Source: Croceimicrobium sp965279135
GTDB taxonomy: Bacteria > Bacteroidota > Bacteroidia > Flavobacteriales > Schleiferiaceae
Length of the DNA stretch: 64,000 bases
NCBI GenBank assembly: GCA_965279135.1
Contig: OZ257133.1
Coordinates: 1,798,001 to 1,862,000 of the forward strand
Direction of reading: 5' to 3'
The notes beneath the pieces were generated by a model. The model was given only the letters and a program-made list of their open reading frames with translations, was not told where the DNA came from and did no database searches. Positions 44,055 to 53,136 of this stretch are shown here, piece by piece. The position numbers were made by a program, and so were the translations under genes. Position 1 is the first letter of the stretch. The number at the start of each line of letters is the position of its first letter.

Positions 44055-45407
44055 TTAATTTAGGTTGATTTCCTGATTCTTTATCATGCGGTATAGAGTA
44101 CTCTTGCCGATATCCAGCCTTTTTGCCACTTCCACCACATTGTTGTTATTTTTTCTGAGGTAATGTTCGATAAGCCGACGATTGTATTCCTTAAGGCTTA
44201 AACCCTCGGATACTAAGGTATCCATTTCATCACTAACTGAATTAAAATTGAGGTCTTTTTCCTCAATAATACCTTCATCGCAAAGCACGGCAGCTAATTC
44301 AATTATAGCCTTCAATTCTCGCACATTACCAGGCCAGGGATAGGTCATAATTCGCTGTTGTGCCTCCGCACTAATCCGGATATCTTCAAAGCCATTTTCC
44401 TTGATAAAGGCTTGTAAGAAATGCTTGGCCAGGAGCATATTATCACCACCTCGATCCCTTAAGGGTGGAAGGTGTATAGGTAGGCCTAAAAGTCGATAGT
44501 AAAGGTCTTCCCTGAAATTCCCCAATCGCACTTCCTCCTTGAGATCGCGGTTGGTAGCTACCAGAATTCGGGCATTCACCTTAATGGATTTATTACTACC
44601 CAAACGAGTGAGTTCCTTTTCTTGAATAACCCTGAGTAATTTCGCCTGTAGATTGAGGTCCATCTCTCCTATTTCATCCAGAAAAATAGTACCTCCAGTT
44701 GCCTCTTCAAATTTTCCAACTCGCTTGGAAACTGCGCCGGTAAATGCTCCCTTCTCATGGCCAAAGAGCTCACTTTCCAAAAGCTCGGCTGGTATTGCAG
44801 CAATGTTTATCGAAACTAAAGGCTTGTCGCGATATTTGGAATTATAATGAATGGCCTTGGCGACCAATTCCTTACCTGTCCCGGTTTCACCAGTAATGGA
44901 AACCGTTATGTTCGTTCTGGTCGCCTTTTCAATCAGCTTGTAAACCTTCTTAATACCTGCGCTGCTCCCAATGATATTGCTAAAGTCATACTTCAGATTT
45001 ACCTCCTCCCTCAATACATCAATCTCCTTTCGAAGTCTGGCGTTTTCACGGATGTTGTTCAAGGCATTCCAAATACGCTCCTTGGCATTTACATCTTTAA
45101 CGATATAGTCATAGGCCCCTTCTTTGAGTAGATCAACCGCGGTTCCTACATCCTCCTGACCGGAAACAATGAGAACCGGAAGGTCAGGCATTTGACTGCG
45201 AATGCGTTTAAGCACCTCAATACCACTAAGATCGGGTAAAGAGTAATCCAATAAAACACAATCGGGGATACGATGAAGCGAGTTAAGGAATGACTTAGCA
45301 TCACTGAAATGCTCCACCTCATTATCGGGGTTTAATCCCAAATGGTGAACCAGAACTTTGGCATAAGGAATACTATCCTCTACCACAAAGATTTTCATCA
45401 ACGACAT
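44055..45407 (-). CDS. Sigma-54-dependent response regulator (NtrC family)
   Basis: The 450-aa protein has a receiver domain (residues ~4-120, Asp54 in VLLDYSLPDLSG). A full AAA+ activator domain follows: Walker A GETGTGKELVAKA, the sigma-54 contact loop EKGAFTGAV, and GGTIFLDEIGEM. It ends in a Fis-type helix-turn-helix (VVEVAKRLDIGKSTLYRMIK). It should activate sigma-54 promoters when phosphorylated. It is the first gene of a run through Hpt, receiver, sugar transferase, TolC-like and Wzc-like genes, all with gaps under 10 nt, and its own promoter looks sigma-70-like (TAnnTTTG). Targets are unknown; I saw no convincing -24/-12 site in the window. Confidence 0.94.
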   Translation of the reverse strand: MSLMKIFVVEDSIPYAKVLVHHLGLNPDNEVEHFSDAKSFLNSLHRIPDCVLLDYSLPDLSGIEVLKRIRSQMPDLPVLIVSGQEDVGTAVDLLKEGAYDYIVKDVNAKERIWNALNNIRENARLRKEIDVLREEVNLKYDFSNIIGSSAGIKKVYKLIEKATRTNITVSITGETGTGKELVAKAIHYNSKYRDKPLVSINIAAIPAELLESELFGHEKGAFTGAVSKRVGKFEEATGGTIFLDEIGEMDLNLQAKLLRVIQEKELTRLGSNKSIKVNARILVATNRDLKEEVRLGNFREDLYYRLLGLPIHLPPLRDRGGDNMLLAKHFLQAFIKENGFEDIRISAEAQQRIMTYPWPGNVRELKAIIELAAVLCDEGIIEEKDLNFNSVSDEMDTLVSEGLSLKEYNRRLIEHYLRKNNNNVVEVAKRLDIGKSTLYRMIKNQEINLN

Positions 45408-45424
45408 AAGCGCAGCACTTCTCC

Positions 45425-45432
45425 CAAATTTA
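45425..45432 (-). promoter_or_regulatory. Bacteroidota -7 promoter element for the regulatory/export operon
   Basis: Minus-strand TAAATTTG matches TAnnTTTG and ends 17 nt before the ATG at 45407. It separates the operon from the flippase gene upstream. Confidence 0.55.
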
Positions 45433-45476
45433 GTATTTACTCTCCATTTGGGAAAGGTGTTCCACCTTGTAAAGGC

Positions 45477-46790
45477 CTAGTTTCTCACAGGTTTTTTAAC
45501 AAAGTTTCGAATTTGAATGAAGCCTAGTTTAAACCAAAAGAGTAGTCGCAATGGGACTCGGTCGCGCATGTAGAAAAATCCTAGGAAAGTACCTACCCCG
45601 AAGGTGAGGATAGATATTGCGGCCACCCAAGGAAGACTCTCAAAGAAATAGAGAACCACAAGATCGCCTACTATATTGGTTATCAACATTAAGATGACCT
45701 TTCGCATGTTGATCTGAGGGCGATTTAAAACATCCAAACCAACGCCTGCATAACGGTCCAAGGCGGAGAAAGCCATAAAAATGGAGAATATCCGCAGGAT
45801 GATTGCCGAATCGGCATATTTAGCTCCACCCAGCAAAACCACCAACGGCTCTGCAAAAATGAAGCTACCAATTGCCATTGGCAGGAGGATTACAAATGCG
45901 AAGGAAGTGGAAGCCTCAAACTCGCGCTTAAACTGCTCTTCATCACCTGATTTATTGGCCTTTGCCAAACTGGGAAAGGAAAAGCTAACCAGTGCTCTTA
46001 AAGGAATGTCGATCAGGTTTACCAAACGATTGGGAATCTGGTAAATAGCAACAGCCTCCGGGCCCAGAAATATTCGAATAAGGAAGTCATCACTCCCTCG
46101 TAGCAAGGTCCCTCCAATCAAAGTGCCCATGGTAAAACGACCAAAGCGATAAAGCTCAGTTAAACGTTTCCGGCTCTGATGTTTTAATTGACGCAGACCA
46201 TCCCAATCGAAAATCAAGGCGATCCAGCTGGGATTGAGATTGGCAATAACGGAAACGATCATGGCCTCCCACAAACCATACCCCGCATAGTAAACCCATA
46301 CTATACCAATGAAATTGAAGAACTGATTACTCAGTCGTAACCAGATCAGAAGATCGAATCGAAGATCTGCATTAAGGCGCCACTGAGCAACATTTGAAGG
46401 GATAGTCCCAAAGGCTTGAATAGGGATGAAAATGGCGTAAATCAATACCTCTTCACTGGGTTGAAACCAATACCAGATTAGCATTGCCAATGTTAGTGGT
46501 CCGGCAAAAACCAGAGTACTCCAGAATGCAAAAACCCAGGAGCTTGCTAAAATCTCCCGCTTCTCATTGTCATCATCTGATTCTGCAATGAACTTAATAA
46601 GAGGCTTACCTACCAAACCGTTCCGAAGCATCTCGAAGGTAGTGATCATTGCGAGGAAGATCCCGAAAATCCCGAACTCCTCTTTAGTAAGCGCTCGGGC
46701 CATATACCCAAAAGTGAGTAATGCAAAACCCGCTCCCAGCACGGAAGTGAGCATACTTAAGAACTTTTGGGATTTTAGTTTTTGCAGCAA
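45477..46790 (-). CDS. Wzx-type oligosaccharide flippase
   Basis: The 437-aa protein has about twelve to fourteen membrane helices and the polysaccharide-transporter N-terminus (LGAGFALLTFGYMARALTKE, EFGIFGIFLAMITTFEMLRN). It would flip undecaprenyl-linked repeat units across the inner membrane for the polymerase at 37720-39183. It begins 4 nt after the sulfotransferase gene ends, as the third gene of the 48907-45477 run. Confidence 0.9.
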   Translation of the reverse strand: MLQKLKSQKFLSMLTSVLGAGFALLTFGYMARALTKEEFGIFGIFLAMITTFEMLRNGLVGKPLIKFIAESDDDNEKREILASSWVFAFWSTLVFAGPLTLAMLIWYWFQPSEEVLIYAIFIPIQAFGTIPSNVAQWRLNADLRFDLLIWLRLSNQFFNFIGIVWVYYAGYGLWEAMIVSVIANLNPSWIALIFDWDGLRQLKHQSRKRLTELYRFGRFTMGTLIGGTLLRGSDDFLIRIFLGPEAVAIYQIPNRLVNLIDIPLRALVSFSFPSLAKANKSGDEEQFKREFEASTSFAFVILLPMAIGSFIFAEPLVVLLGGAKYADSAIILRIFSIFMAFSALDRYAGVGLDVLNRPQINMRKVILMLITNIVGDLVVLYFFESLPWVAAISILTFGVGTFLGFFYMRDRVPLRLLFWFKLGFIQIRNFVKKPVRN

Positions 46791-46794
46791 AGTG

Positions 46795-47721
46795 TTAGGC
46801 TAACCAATGACTTAAATCTCGTTGTAGAAGATCCTGAAGATTTCGGATATCATCCTGATAGATATCCTGCACTATTCGCTTCTTTAATCCCGTGTCCATA
46901 TCTGGCTTTTCCAGGTTCTTATTCCGAACACCGTTTAACCAGCGATTCACGGCTACCGATTTTTTAAGACTTCGGTGCAAACCAGGCAGCGTGCGTTTCA
47001 TAAATACAATTGGCGCACTGTCCTGACCAATTAAAGCGTCCACCGATTTGTTTTTAACCTTACCACTCTTGTTATAAACCACATCTGTGCCCACCTTTAC
47101 ATCGGGATCAACTCCAAGGAACTCAAATGCTTCGCGAACGACTTCATCTGTTTTACCAATGAAGTCTTCATAGAGAAAGACCTTAATTTTATCTCGATCA
47201 AAATTCTCAAAATAGGGTTTAAGTTGCCGATAGTAAAAGCCCTCATTTACCAAATCCGGCCGACGCCACCAGATGGAATCCCGATTAAACACTTCGTTCA
47301 AATCACCACCTTGAGGAATTTCATTCTCCCTTACCAAATGGAAATAACGTGAAAAGATACGATCAGCTGGATGGCGCAGTATGGCCATTAGTTTTGCATC
47401 TGGGACATAGTGCTTAATGCGCTCCCAGGCCCCGGTATTACTGATGTAGGTATTAGAAACCTCCCCTTTTAGCTGACCTGTTTTCGCCGCCTTGAACAGT
47501 TTGTGATAGTCTTCAAGCTTGTAAACCGACTGATAGTAATGCTCTTTGTCGGTCGGATCATCTAAGGTCTCAGGGTCAAGCAACTCATAGGCAAAGAAAT
47601 TGGGCTCCTTATCTCCCATGAAGATTTTTGGATGTTGATTAAGGTATTCATGTAGGGAGGTTGTGCCAGACTTACCGGCTCCAATCACAACAAAATCAGG
47701 GAGTAGATGCTTTTGTTCCAT
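46795..47721 (-). CDS. Sulfotransferase (PAPS-dependent)
   Basis: The 308-aa protein opens with the 5'-phosphosulfate binding loop VVIGAGKSGTTSLHEYLNQH and has the 3'-phosphate motif LRHPADRIFSRYFHL near residues 115-130, plus KVFLYEDF. These mark a PAPS-dependent sulfotransferase. In this locus the acceptor is probably the polysaccharide or its lipid-linked precursor, which would give a sulfated exopolymer. It overlaps the upstream glycosyltransferase by 26 nt and is followed by the flippase. Confidence 0.92.
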   Translation of the reverse strand: MEQKHLLPDFVVIGAGKSGTTSLHEYLNQHPKIFMGDKEPNFFAYELLDPETLDDPTDKEHYYQSVYKLEDYHKLFKAAKTGQLKGEVSNTYISNTGAWERIKHYVPDAKLMAILRHPADRIFSRYFHLVRENEIPQGGDLNEVFNRDSIWWRRPDLVNEGFYYRQLKPYFENFDRDKIKVFLYEDFIGKTDEVVREAFEFLGVDPDVKVGTDVVYNKSGKVKNKSVDALIGQDSAPIVFMKRTLPGLHRSLKKSVAVNRWLNGVRNKNLEKPDMDTGLKKRIVQDIYQDDIRNLQDLLQRDLSHWLA

Positions 47722-48907
47722 GTTTTTCTTCTTCTAATTGCTCGATAATCTTTCCAAACTCATTCACTCTTCCGTACCAGGAATTTAATTTGGCAAATTC
47801 AGCTCTTGCTTTTCTTTTCTCAGGATTATCAGTATCGATTTCCGTTTTCAATGCTTTCACAAAGTCCTCTGCATTGGCATGAAGAGATGCAATTGATTCA
47901 AAATCGCCTAATTGACCAAATCGAGTAGAGATGACCGGTATGCCAGTTGCAAGGTACTCGTTGATTTTTAGAGGATAAACTCCTTTAGTAAACTCATTAA
48001 TCTCAAAGGGAATAATCCCAACTGCACAAATTTTAAGGAATTCCGGAAGCTCCTTCACAGATTTCGACCCAAGGAGTTTCACATTGTCATATGCCTTTAA
48101 GATCTGTAGAATGCGATCTTCCATTACCTTGCCTACAAAGTGGAATTCATAATCAGGATAGGCTTTAAAACAGGCTTCCAGCAGATCGTAATCGGATCTA
48201 AAATCTATGGCACCTACATATCCAATAATGGGTTTTTTGGCCTCTTCGGTGTAGCCTTGATGAAAGAGGTCGAAATTCACTCCGTTCTTCACCAACATAC
48301 ACTTTGAAGTAAGAGGCTTCTTTGTTTCTAGTAAGCCCTGGGATGTTACTACGGTCGCATCCACCATAGGTAAATATTTTGCCTCAGCTGGTGCACCGTG
48401 CTTCGCCGCCCAATCCGCCGCTGAAATCTCATCGTAGCAGTGGTAAATCTCTACTGAAGCGGGAATAGCGTCCTTGGAATAAGCTCCAAAATCAGGATTA
48501 AATGAATTAATCAGAATCAAATCATTATCCATCTTCAGCTTCTTCAAAGCGCGGTTAATGCTACGATTCAACTTTTTTACATTGCGCTTGTGGAACCATT
48601 CGTACAGGGCTCCCTGGGGGAGAAAATTAGTAGGGAATATTGGCGGAGGAGTAAGCAAATGCAATACTCCGCCCTTTTCATGAGGAAAACTCTGAATTCG
48701 ACCTTGCCAACCTAAAATGCGCGTAAAACCCGGGTCCTTAGAGCCCTTTAAAAGTCTCTGAAAAGCGTCTTTCCAGGTAAACTGATAATCGACGTATAGT
48801 ACTTGATTGTCTTCCGAAAAAACCTTGGTAATCTCGATTACGGTCTTTGCATACTCATCAAACCAATTGGTTCTGCTGTAGCAAACAATATTCCTGCCTT
48901 TGAGCAT
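47696..48907 (-). CDS. Glycosyltransferase (GT-B, family 1/4-like)
   Basis: The 403-aa protein has a GT-B fold. Signs include VEIYHCYDEISAADWA, the KNGVNFDLFHQG segment before the second Rossmann half, PIIGYVGAIDFRSDYDLLEA, VGIIPFEINEFTKGVYPLKINEYLATGIPVIST (E-x7-E-like site split across KGVYPLKINEYLATG) and a C-terminal coiled helix. It resembles TuaH-type transferases of surface polysaccharide loci. It is the first gene of the run with the sulfotransferase and flippase. Confidence 0.88.
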   Translation of the reverse strand: MLKGRNIVCYSRTNWFDEYAKTVIEITKVFSEDNQVLYVDYQFTWKDAFQRLLKGSKDPGFTRILGWQGRIQSFPHEKGGVLHLLTPPPIFPTNFLPQGALYEWFHKRNVKKLNRSINRALKKLKMDNDLILINSFNPDFGAYSKDAIPASVEIYHCYDEISAADWAAKHGAPAEAKYLPMVDATVVTSQGLLETKKPLTSKCMLVKNGVNFDLFHQGYTEEAKKPIIGYVGAIDFRSDYDLLEACFKAYPDYEFHFVGKVMEDRILQILKAYDNVKLLGSKSVKELPEFLKICAVGIIPFEINEFTKGVYPLKINEYLATGIPVISTRFGQLGDFESIASLHANAEDFVKALKTEIDTDNPEKRKARAEFAKLNSWYGRVNEFGKIIEQLEEEKHGTKASTP

Positions 48908-48950
48908 TAAGCCTGGGTAATAGGCTCAAATTACGGGAAATATTTAATTC

Positions 48951-50606
48951 CTATCGAAGGATTAAGGGATAAGTACGAACAAAATTAGAGCTGCGTAAAC
49001 GAAGGATATATGAACCAGCATTCAGACCCTTATCTCTTAGGTCAATGAATGAAGTTGAAAGAAGCCCTTCGGCCACATGCCTACCGTTCAATTCTACTAA
49101 TTCATACTGAGCAGTTTCTAAATCCTCATGCCAATTGCTTAAACGAATTACCGCCTCGTCTTGAGAAATGGGATTTGGATAGGGCTCAATACTTCTCAAT
49201 GGTCCATAGTTCACCAAATCGATATTGGCGGGTATTAGAGCAACTTGCTTATTGAAGGGCACACCATGCACCAGGTTTACAGTAACCGTGTCATTTAAAT
49301 ATCCCGCTTTGCTTACGACCATTTGAAAGCTACCAGATGCCGCCTGACCATCACGGAAATTCCCGAAAATGTTGGTAGTTCCGTTCATATTGGTGTTTTG
49401 CACTCGTACCCGAGCGTTAATCAGATTTTGACCGCTTATCGAATCGATTACCGAAACATAGAGATAGCAACCTCTGGTATAATCGCTGCTCAGAACAAAG
49501 AGACCTCGCTGACGATCGGTCGCCAAAATGTTCCCGCTGGGCAGATAAGGATAGGCTCCCCAACATCCACTAAAGCCATCTCCGGTATCCAGTGAAGTAT
49601 CGTAATAACCTGTTTCCACCATTAAGCCGGGTTGACTAACATCCACAATTTGTACTCCTGAAGTGTAATAACTATTCACAAGGAAATCATCGAAAAAATG
49701 GGCATTATGGGGAATCACATTAGTGCCAAAGCTGGTACGAATACGATCCAGTTCCGAAATATTATTTAAATCACTTACATCATACTCCGCCACAAAAGCA
49801 GAGGTTTTTTCATCGGTGGTAAATACGCGACTATTGTCATCACTAAACCAGATGTTATGTGTGAAATTAAATGGCGTATTGAAAGTAGCCATCACACTTG
49901 GGTTGGATGGATTGGTGATATTAATCGGAGCAAACAGCCCATTATTCACGGCCGCTCCCCAAAGGGTATCGCCACGAGCTACGCCATCGTGAAGGTAATA
50001 AGTATCGAAAACCCCAAGCAAAGGCGGATTAGTAGGATCTGCAGCTACATCAAATATTAAGGCCCCTCCTACTCCAATGTTAGAACCAAATAGGAAAAGC
50101 TGACCCGCTTCCTCGTCGATATAGATATTATGAGCACGATTTAAAATGGTGGTATTCCCTCCAAAAGTAATGGCTGGATTACGCGTATAAGTCGTAGGAA
50201 AGGTATTCCCGATAGTCGTCATATCGACAATGAAGATTCCATTACTAGTACCACTGTACACATCATGAACCGTGTAAGCATAATTACCATAGGTCTTCAT
50301 ATCTCGCCAAATGGAACTGGCCCCAGGGAAAAAATTGGTTTGAACCGGATTAGCAGGATTGGATACATCTACAATGGAGAGTCCATTTTGTACTCCAACC
50401 AAAGCATATTCCTTTCCGTTGGCGGTATCAACCCAGCCCCAAACATCGTTGATGGTTTGGTTGTAACCTAAACGCCCTAGTTCAGACATGTCTAAACTTG
50501 CCTGAGCGTGGGTATAAAAAGAGAGTAATAGGAAGCTGCTAGTCCAGGCCCAAAGATATTTGGCCGTCGTTTTCTTGATCTGACTCCCCTGAAGATTGAA
50601 TTTCAT
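48951..50606 (-). CDS. T9SS-exported LVIVD/choice-of-anchor B family protein
   Basis: The 551-aa protein from ATG 50606 has a signal peptide whose hydrophobic core ends near YTHAQA. LVIVD-type beta-propeller repeats follow (GLSIVDVSNPANPV, GIFIVDMTTIG, GVQIVDVSQPG), then a carboxypeptidase-regulatory-like domain (YVSVIDSISGQNLINARVRVQ). A type A sorting domain ends it (YPNPISQDEAVIRLS to RTYPLILR). It is a predicted surface protein of unknown ligand. No start codon exists between the signal core and the parC stop, so it must begin inside parC. ATG 50606 gives a 68-nt overlap; another ATG lies at 50627. Confidence 0.85.
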   Translation of the reverse strand: MKFNLQGSQIKKTTAKYLWAWTSSFLLLSFYTHAQASLDMSELGRLGYNQTINDVWGWVDTANGKEYALVGVQNGLSIVDVSNPANPVQTNFFPGASSIWRDMKTYGNYAYTVHDVYSGTSNGIFIVDMTTIGNTFPTTYTRNPAITFGGNTTILNRAHNIYIDEEAGQLFLFGSNIGVGGALIFDVAADPTNPPLLGVFDTYYLHDGVARGDTLWGAAVNNGLFAPINITNPSNPSVMATFNTPFNFTHNIWFSDDNSRVFTTDEKTSAFVAEYDVSDLNNISELDRIRTSFGTNVIPHNAHFFDDFLVNSYYTSGVQIVDVSQPGLMVETGYYDTSLDTGDGFSGCWGAYPYLPSGNILATDRQRGLFVLSSDYTRGCYLYVSVIDSISGQNLINARVRVQNTNMNGTTNIFGNFRDGQAASGSFQMVVSKAGYLNDTVTVNLVHGVPFNKQVALIPANIDLVNYGPLRSIEPYPNPISQDEAVIRLSNWHEDLETAQYELVELNGRHVAEGLLSTSFIDLRDKGLNAGSYILRLRSSNFVRTYPLILR

Positions 50607-53136
50607 TTTCCGTCGAGTTTTCCTCATCTGTAACTTGCTCCGCTTCTAAAGGTTCTAGAGCATTAATTTTACGAACCTCATCCCTACTAAGTTGGTTGCC
50701 TTGCGCCTTTTCTCCTTTTACAGCGATAAACTCACTTAGTACTAGTTCTTCATTCTCCTTCTGCTTGCCTTTAACCTTGCGATATACAATCTCTATACGA
50801 GGAGAATGGTCATAACTTACAAATTCCAGTTTACTTTCCGGATGTTCATTAACAAATGGCTCAATGCGATCCGGTACTTCCGGGATAAAGCGCTTTACAA
50901 AATGTTTCTGTTTATCGCCATCGAAGTAAACCGCGCTAACCGCTCGCTCCGGATTGTATTTTTCGATGATCTCCCAATCATCATCAAAGTGAATGCTAAG
51001 ATCGTAACCCGTTAATCGATAATGTCCACTGCGGGTGATTTCCAAAATCTTCTCATCTCCCTTAAAACTGCCCAGAAGTCTTCCTCGGCCCTCAGCATTA
51101 AGGCGGTTCACTGTTTCATCAAACCAGATCTTTCGCGCTGCTAAAGTGGAAACCCCCTCCTCTTTCACCTCAATCTTTTTGATGGGATACTTAGTTACGG
51201 TATTACCACGGGCACTGCGACCTTTTATAGCAAGATCGGCAAAATCAATCTCGAATTTGAGCTTTTTTAAACGTTGTAAAGCCCGAAGATGAATGGTGAT
51301 TCGTTCAGCCTCTCCATTGGGATTCGCCGAAAAATGTAAAACCTGCGATCCATCAGTTCCAGCCGTTAAATCATATAGTTTATCCCGCGTTATGGCCGTA
51401 ACCTGAAAGCGCTTCATAAAGGAGGCACCTTTTTTTCCATCGCGATAAATCATGTTATAAGTAGTGCGCTTATCGCCCTTTTTCCAGACCGAAACATGCA
51501 TGATGTTTTTACCCACATAGGTTTTCTGATCCACCTTAGTGATTATCATCTTACCGTCCTCCAGGAAAACGATGATATCATCAATATCCGAGCAGTCTGC
51601 AATAAAGGTGTCCTTCTTCAGGCTGGTGCCGATGAATCCCTCTTCCAGATTAGCGTAGAGCTTTACATTGGCCATCGCCACTTTAGCGGCAACGATATCC
51701 TCAAATATGCGAATCTCCGTTTTGCGCTCACGACCTGCACCGTATTTCTTCTTGATGTTCTTATACCAATCAATGGCATATTCCACCAGGTTATTGAGAT
51801 GATATTTTACCTGCTCAATATCTCCTTCCAGAGCCTCAATATGAGCATCAGCCTTGTCCTTATCAAATTTGGAAATACGTTTTATTCTGATCTCGGTTAA
51901 GCGAACAATATCCTCTTCAGTTACTTCGCGAAGGAGATGGGAAATGTGAGGCTGCAGGCCTTCTCGGATATTGCCAGTAACCTCTTCCCAGGTTTCGGCC
52001 TCTTCGATATCCCTATAAATTCGATTCTCAATAAAGATGCGCTCTAATGAAGCAAAGTGCCACTTCTCCTGCAGTTCATTGAGTTCCCAATCCAATTCCG
52101 CTTTTAATACGTCCAGAGTGTTTTGGACATTGCGTCTCAAAATCTCTTTAACGGATAGAAACTGCGGCGCATCATTCTCAATAACGCAGCATAGCGGAGC
52201 TATAGACACCTCGCAATCTGTAAAAGCGTAAAGGGCATCAATCATCTTATCCGGCGATACCCCGGCAGGTAGGTGGACCAGGATTTCAACCTTCTCAGCC
52301 GTATTATCCTCGATCTTACGGATCTTGATTTTGCCTTTATCATTAGCCTTGAGGATGGAATCAATCAAAGAGCCAGTGGTAGTTCCGAAAGGAATTTCTT
52401 CTACCACCAAGGTCTTTTTATCACGAATGTTTATTCGTGCTCTTACTCTAATCCTACTGCCACGAAGACCTTCATTATAATTGCTGAAATCGGCAATACC
52501 GCCAGTTGGAAAATCCGGTATCAGATCGAAGCGCTGATTCTTCAATATTTTAACTGAGGCATCAATCAGTTCATTGAAGTTATGGGGCATTATTTTGGTT
52601 GAAAGACCAACCGCAATCCCCTCGACTCCCTGAGCGAGAAGTAGTGGGAATTTAACCGGAAACTCAATAGGTTCCTTGCCCCGACCGTCATAACTACTTT
52701 GCCATTCGGTAACCTTGGGACTGTAAGCCACCTCCAAAGCAAACTTTGAAAGGCGCGCTTCAATATATCGTGGAGCAGCGGCACTATCACCCGTAAGGAC
52801 ATTACCCCAGTTTCCCTGAGTATCAATGAGTAGATCCTTCTGTCCTAATTGGACTAGTGCATCACCAATTGAAGCATCACCATGGGGATGGTACTTCATG
52901 GTTTGACCAATAACATTAGCCACCTTATGATAGCGACCATCGTCCATCTCCTTTAAAGCGTGAAGAATACGACGCTGCACCGGTTTAAGACCATCCCCTA
53001 ATGTGGGTACCGCACGCTCTAAAATCACATAACTCGCATAATCCAGGAAGTAATCCTCATACATCCCGGAAACCCTGGTTATGTGCGGCTTTTGTTCCTG
53101 ATTATTCTGTTCTGGATTTAGACTTTCTTCGGTCAT
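50539..53136 (-). CDS. parC: DNA topoisomerase IV subunit A (ParC/GyrA family)
   Basis: The 865-aa protein has the type IIA breakage-reunion domain: RAVPTLGDGLKPVQRRILHA at residues 41-60, HPHGDASIGDALV, and catalytic Tyr124 in APRYIEARLS. The coiled-coil tower and a C-terminal region with a beta-pinwheel-like fold follow. The last ~60 residues are acidic and low-complexity. Pairing with a 627-aa ParE-like subunit just upstream supports topoisomerase IV, which unlinks sister chromosomes, over gyrase. It overlaps the small membrane protein gene by 35 nt at its start. Confidence 0.92.
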   Translation of the reverse strand: MTEESLNPEQNNQEQKPHITRVSGMYEDYFLDYASYVILERAVPTLGDGLKPVQRRILHALKEMDDGRYHKVANVIGQTMKYHPHGDASIGDALVQLGQKDLLIDTQGNWGNVLTGDSAAAPRYIEARLSKFALEVAYSPKVTEWQSSYDGRGKEPIEFPVKFPLLLAQGVEGIAVGLSTKIMPHNFNELIDASVKILKNQRFDLIPDFPTGGIADFSNYNEGLRGSRIRVRARINIRDKKTLVVEEIPFGTTTGSLIDSILKANDKGKIKIRKIEDNTAEKVEILVHLPAGVSPDKMIDALYAFTDCEVSIAPLCCVIENDAPQFLSVKEILRRNVQNTLDVLKAELDWELNELQEKWHFASLERIFIENRIYRDIEEAETWEEVTGNIREGLQPHISHLLREVTEEDIVRLTEIRIKRISKFDKDKADAHIEALEGDIEQVKYHLNNLVEYAIDWYKNIKKKYGAGRERKTEIRIFEDIVAAKVAMANVKLYANLEEGFIGTSLKKDTFIADCSDIDDIIVFLEDGKMIITKVDQKTYVGKNIMHVSVWKKGDKRTTYNMIYRDGKKGASFMKRFQVTAITRDKLYDLTAGTDGSQVLHFSANPNGEAERITIHLRALQRLKKLKFEIDFADLAIKGRSARGNTVTKYPIKKIEVKEEGVSTLAARKIWFDETVNRLNAEGRGRLLGSFKGDEKILEITRSGHYRLTGYDLSIHFDDDWEIIEKYNPERAVSAVYFDGDKQKHFVKRFIPEVPDRIEPFVNEHPESKLEFVSYDHSPRIEIVYRKVKGKQKENEELVLSEFIAVKGEKAQGNQLSRDEVRKINALEPLEAEQVTDEENSTENEIQSSGESDQENDGQISLGLD

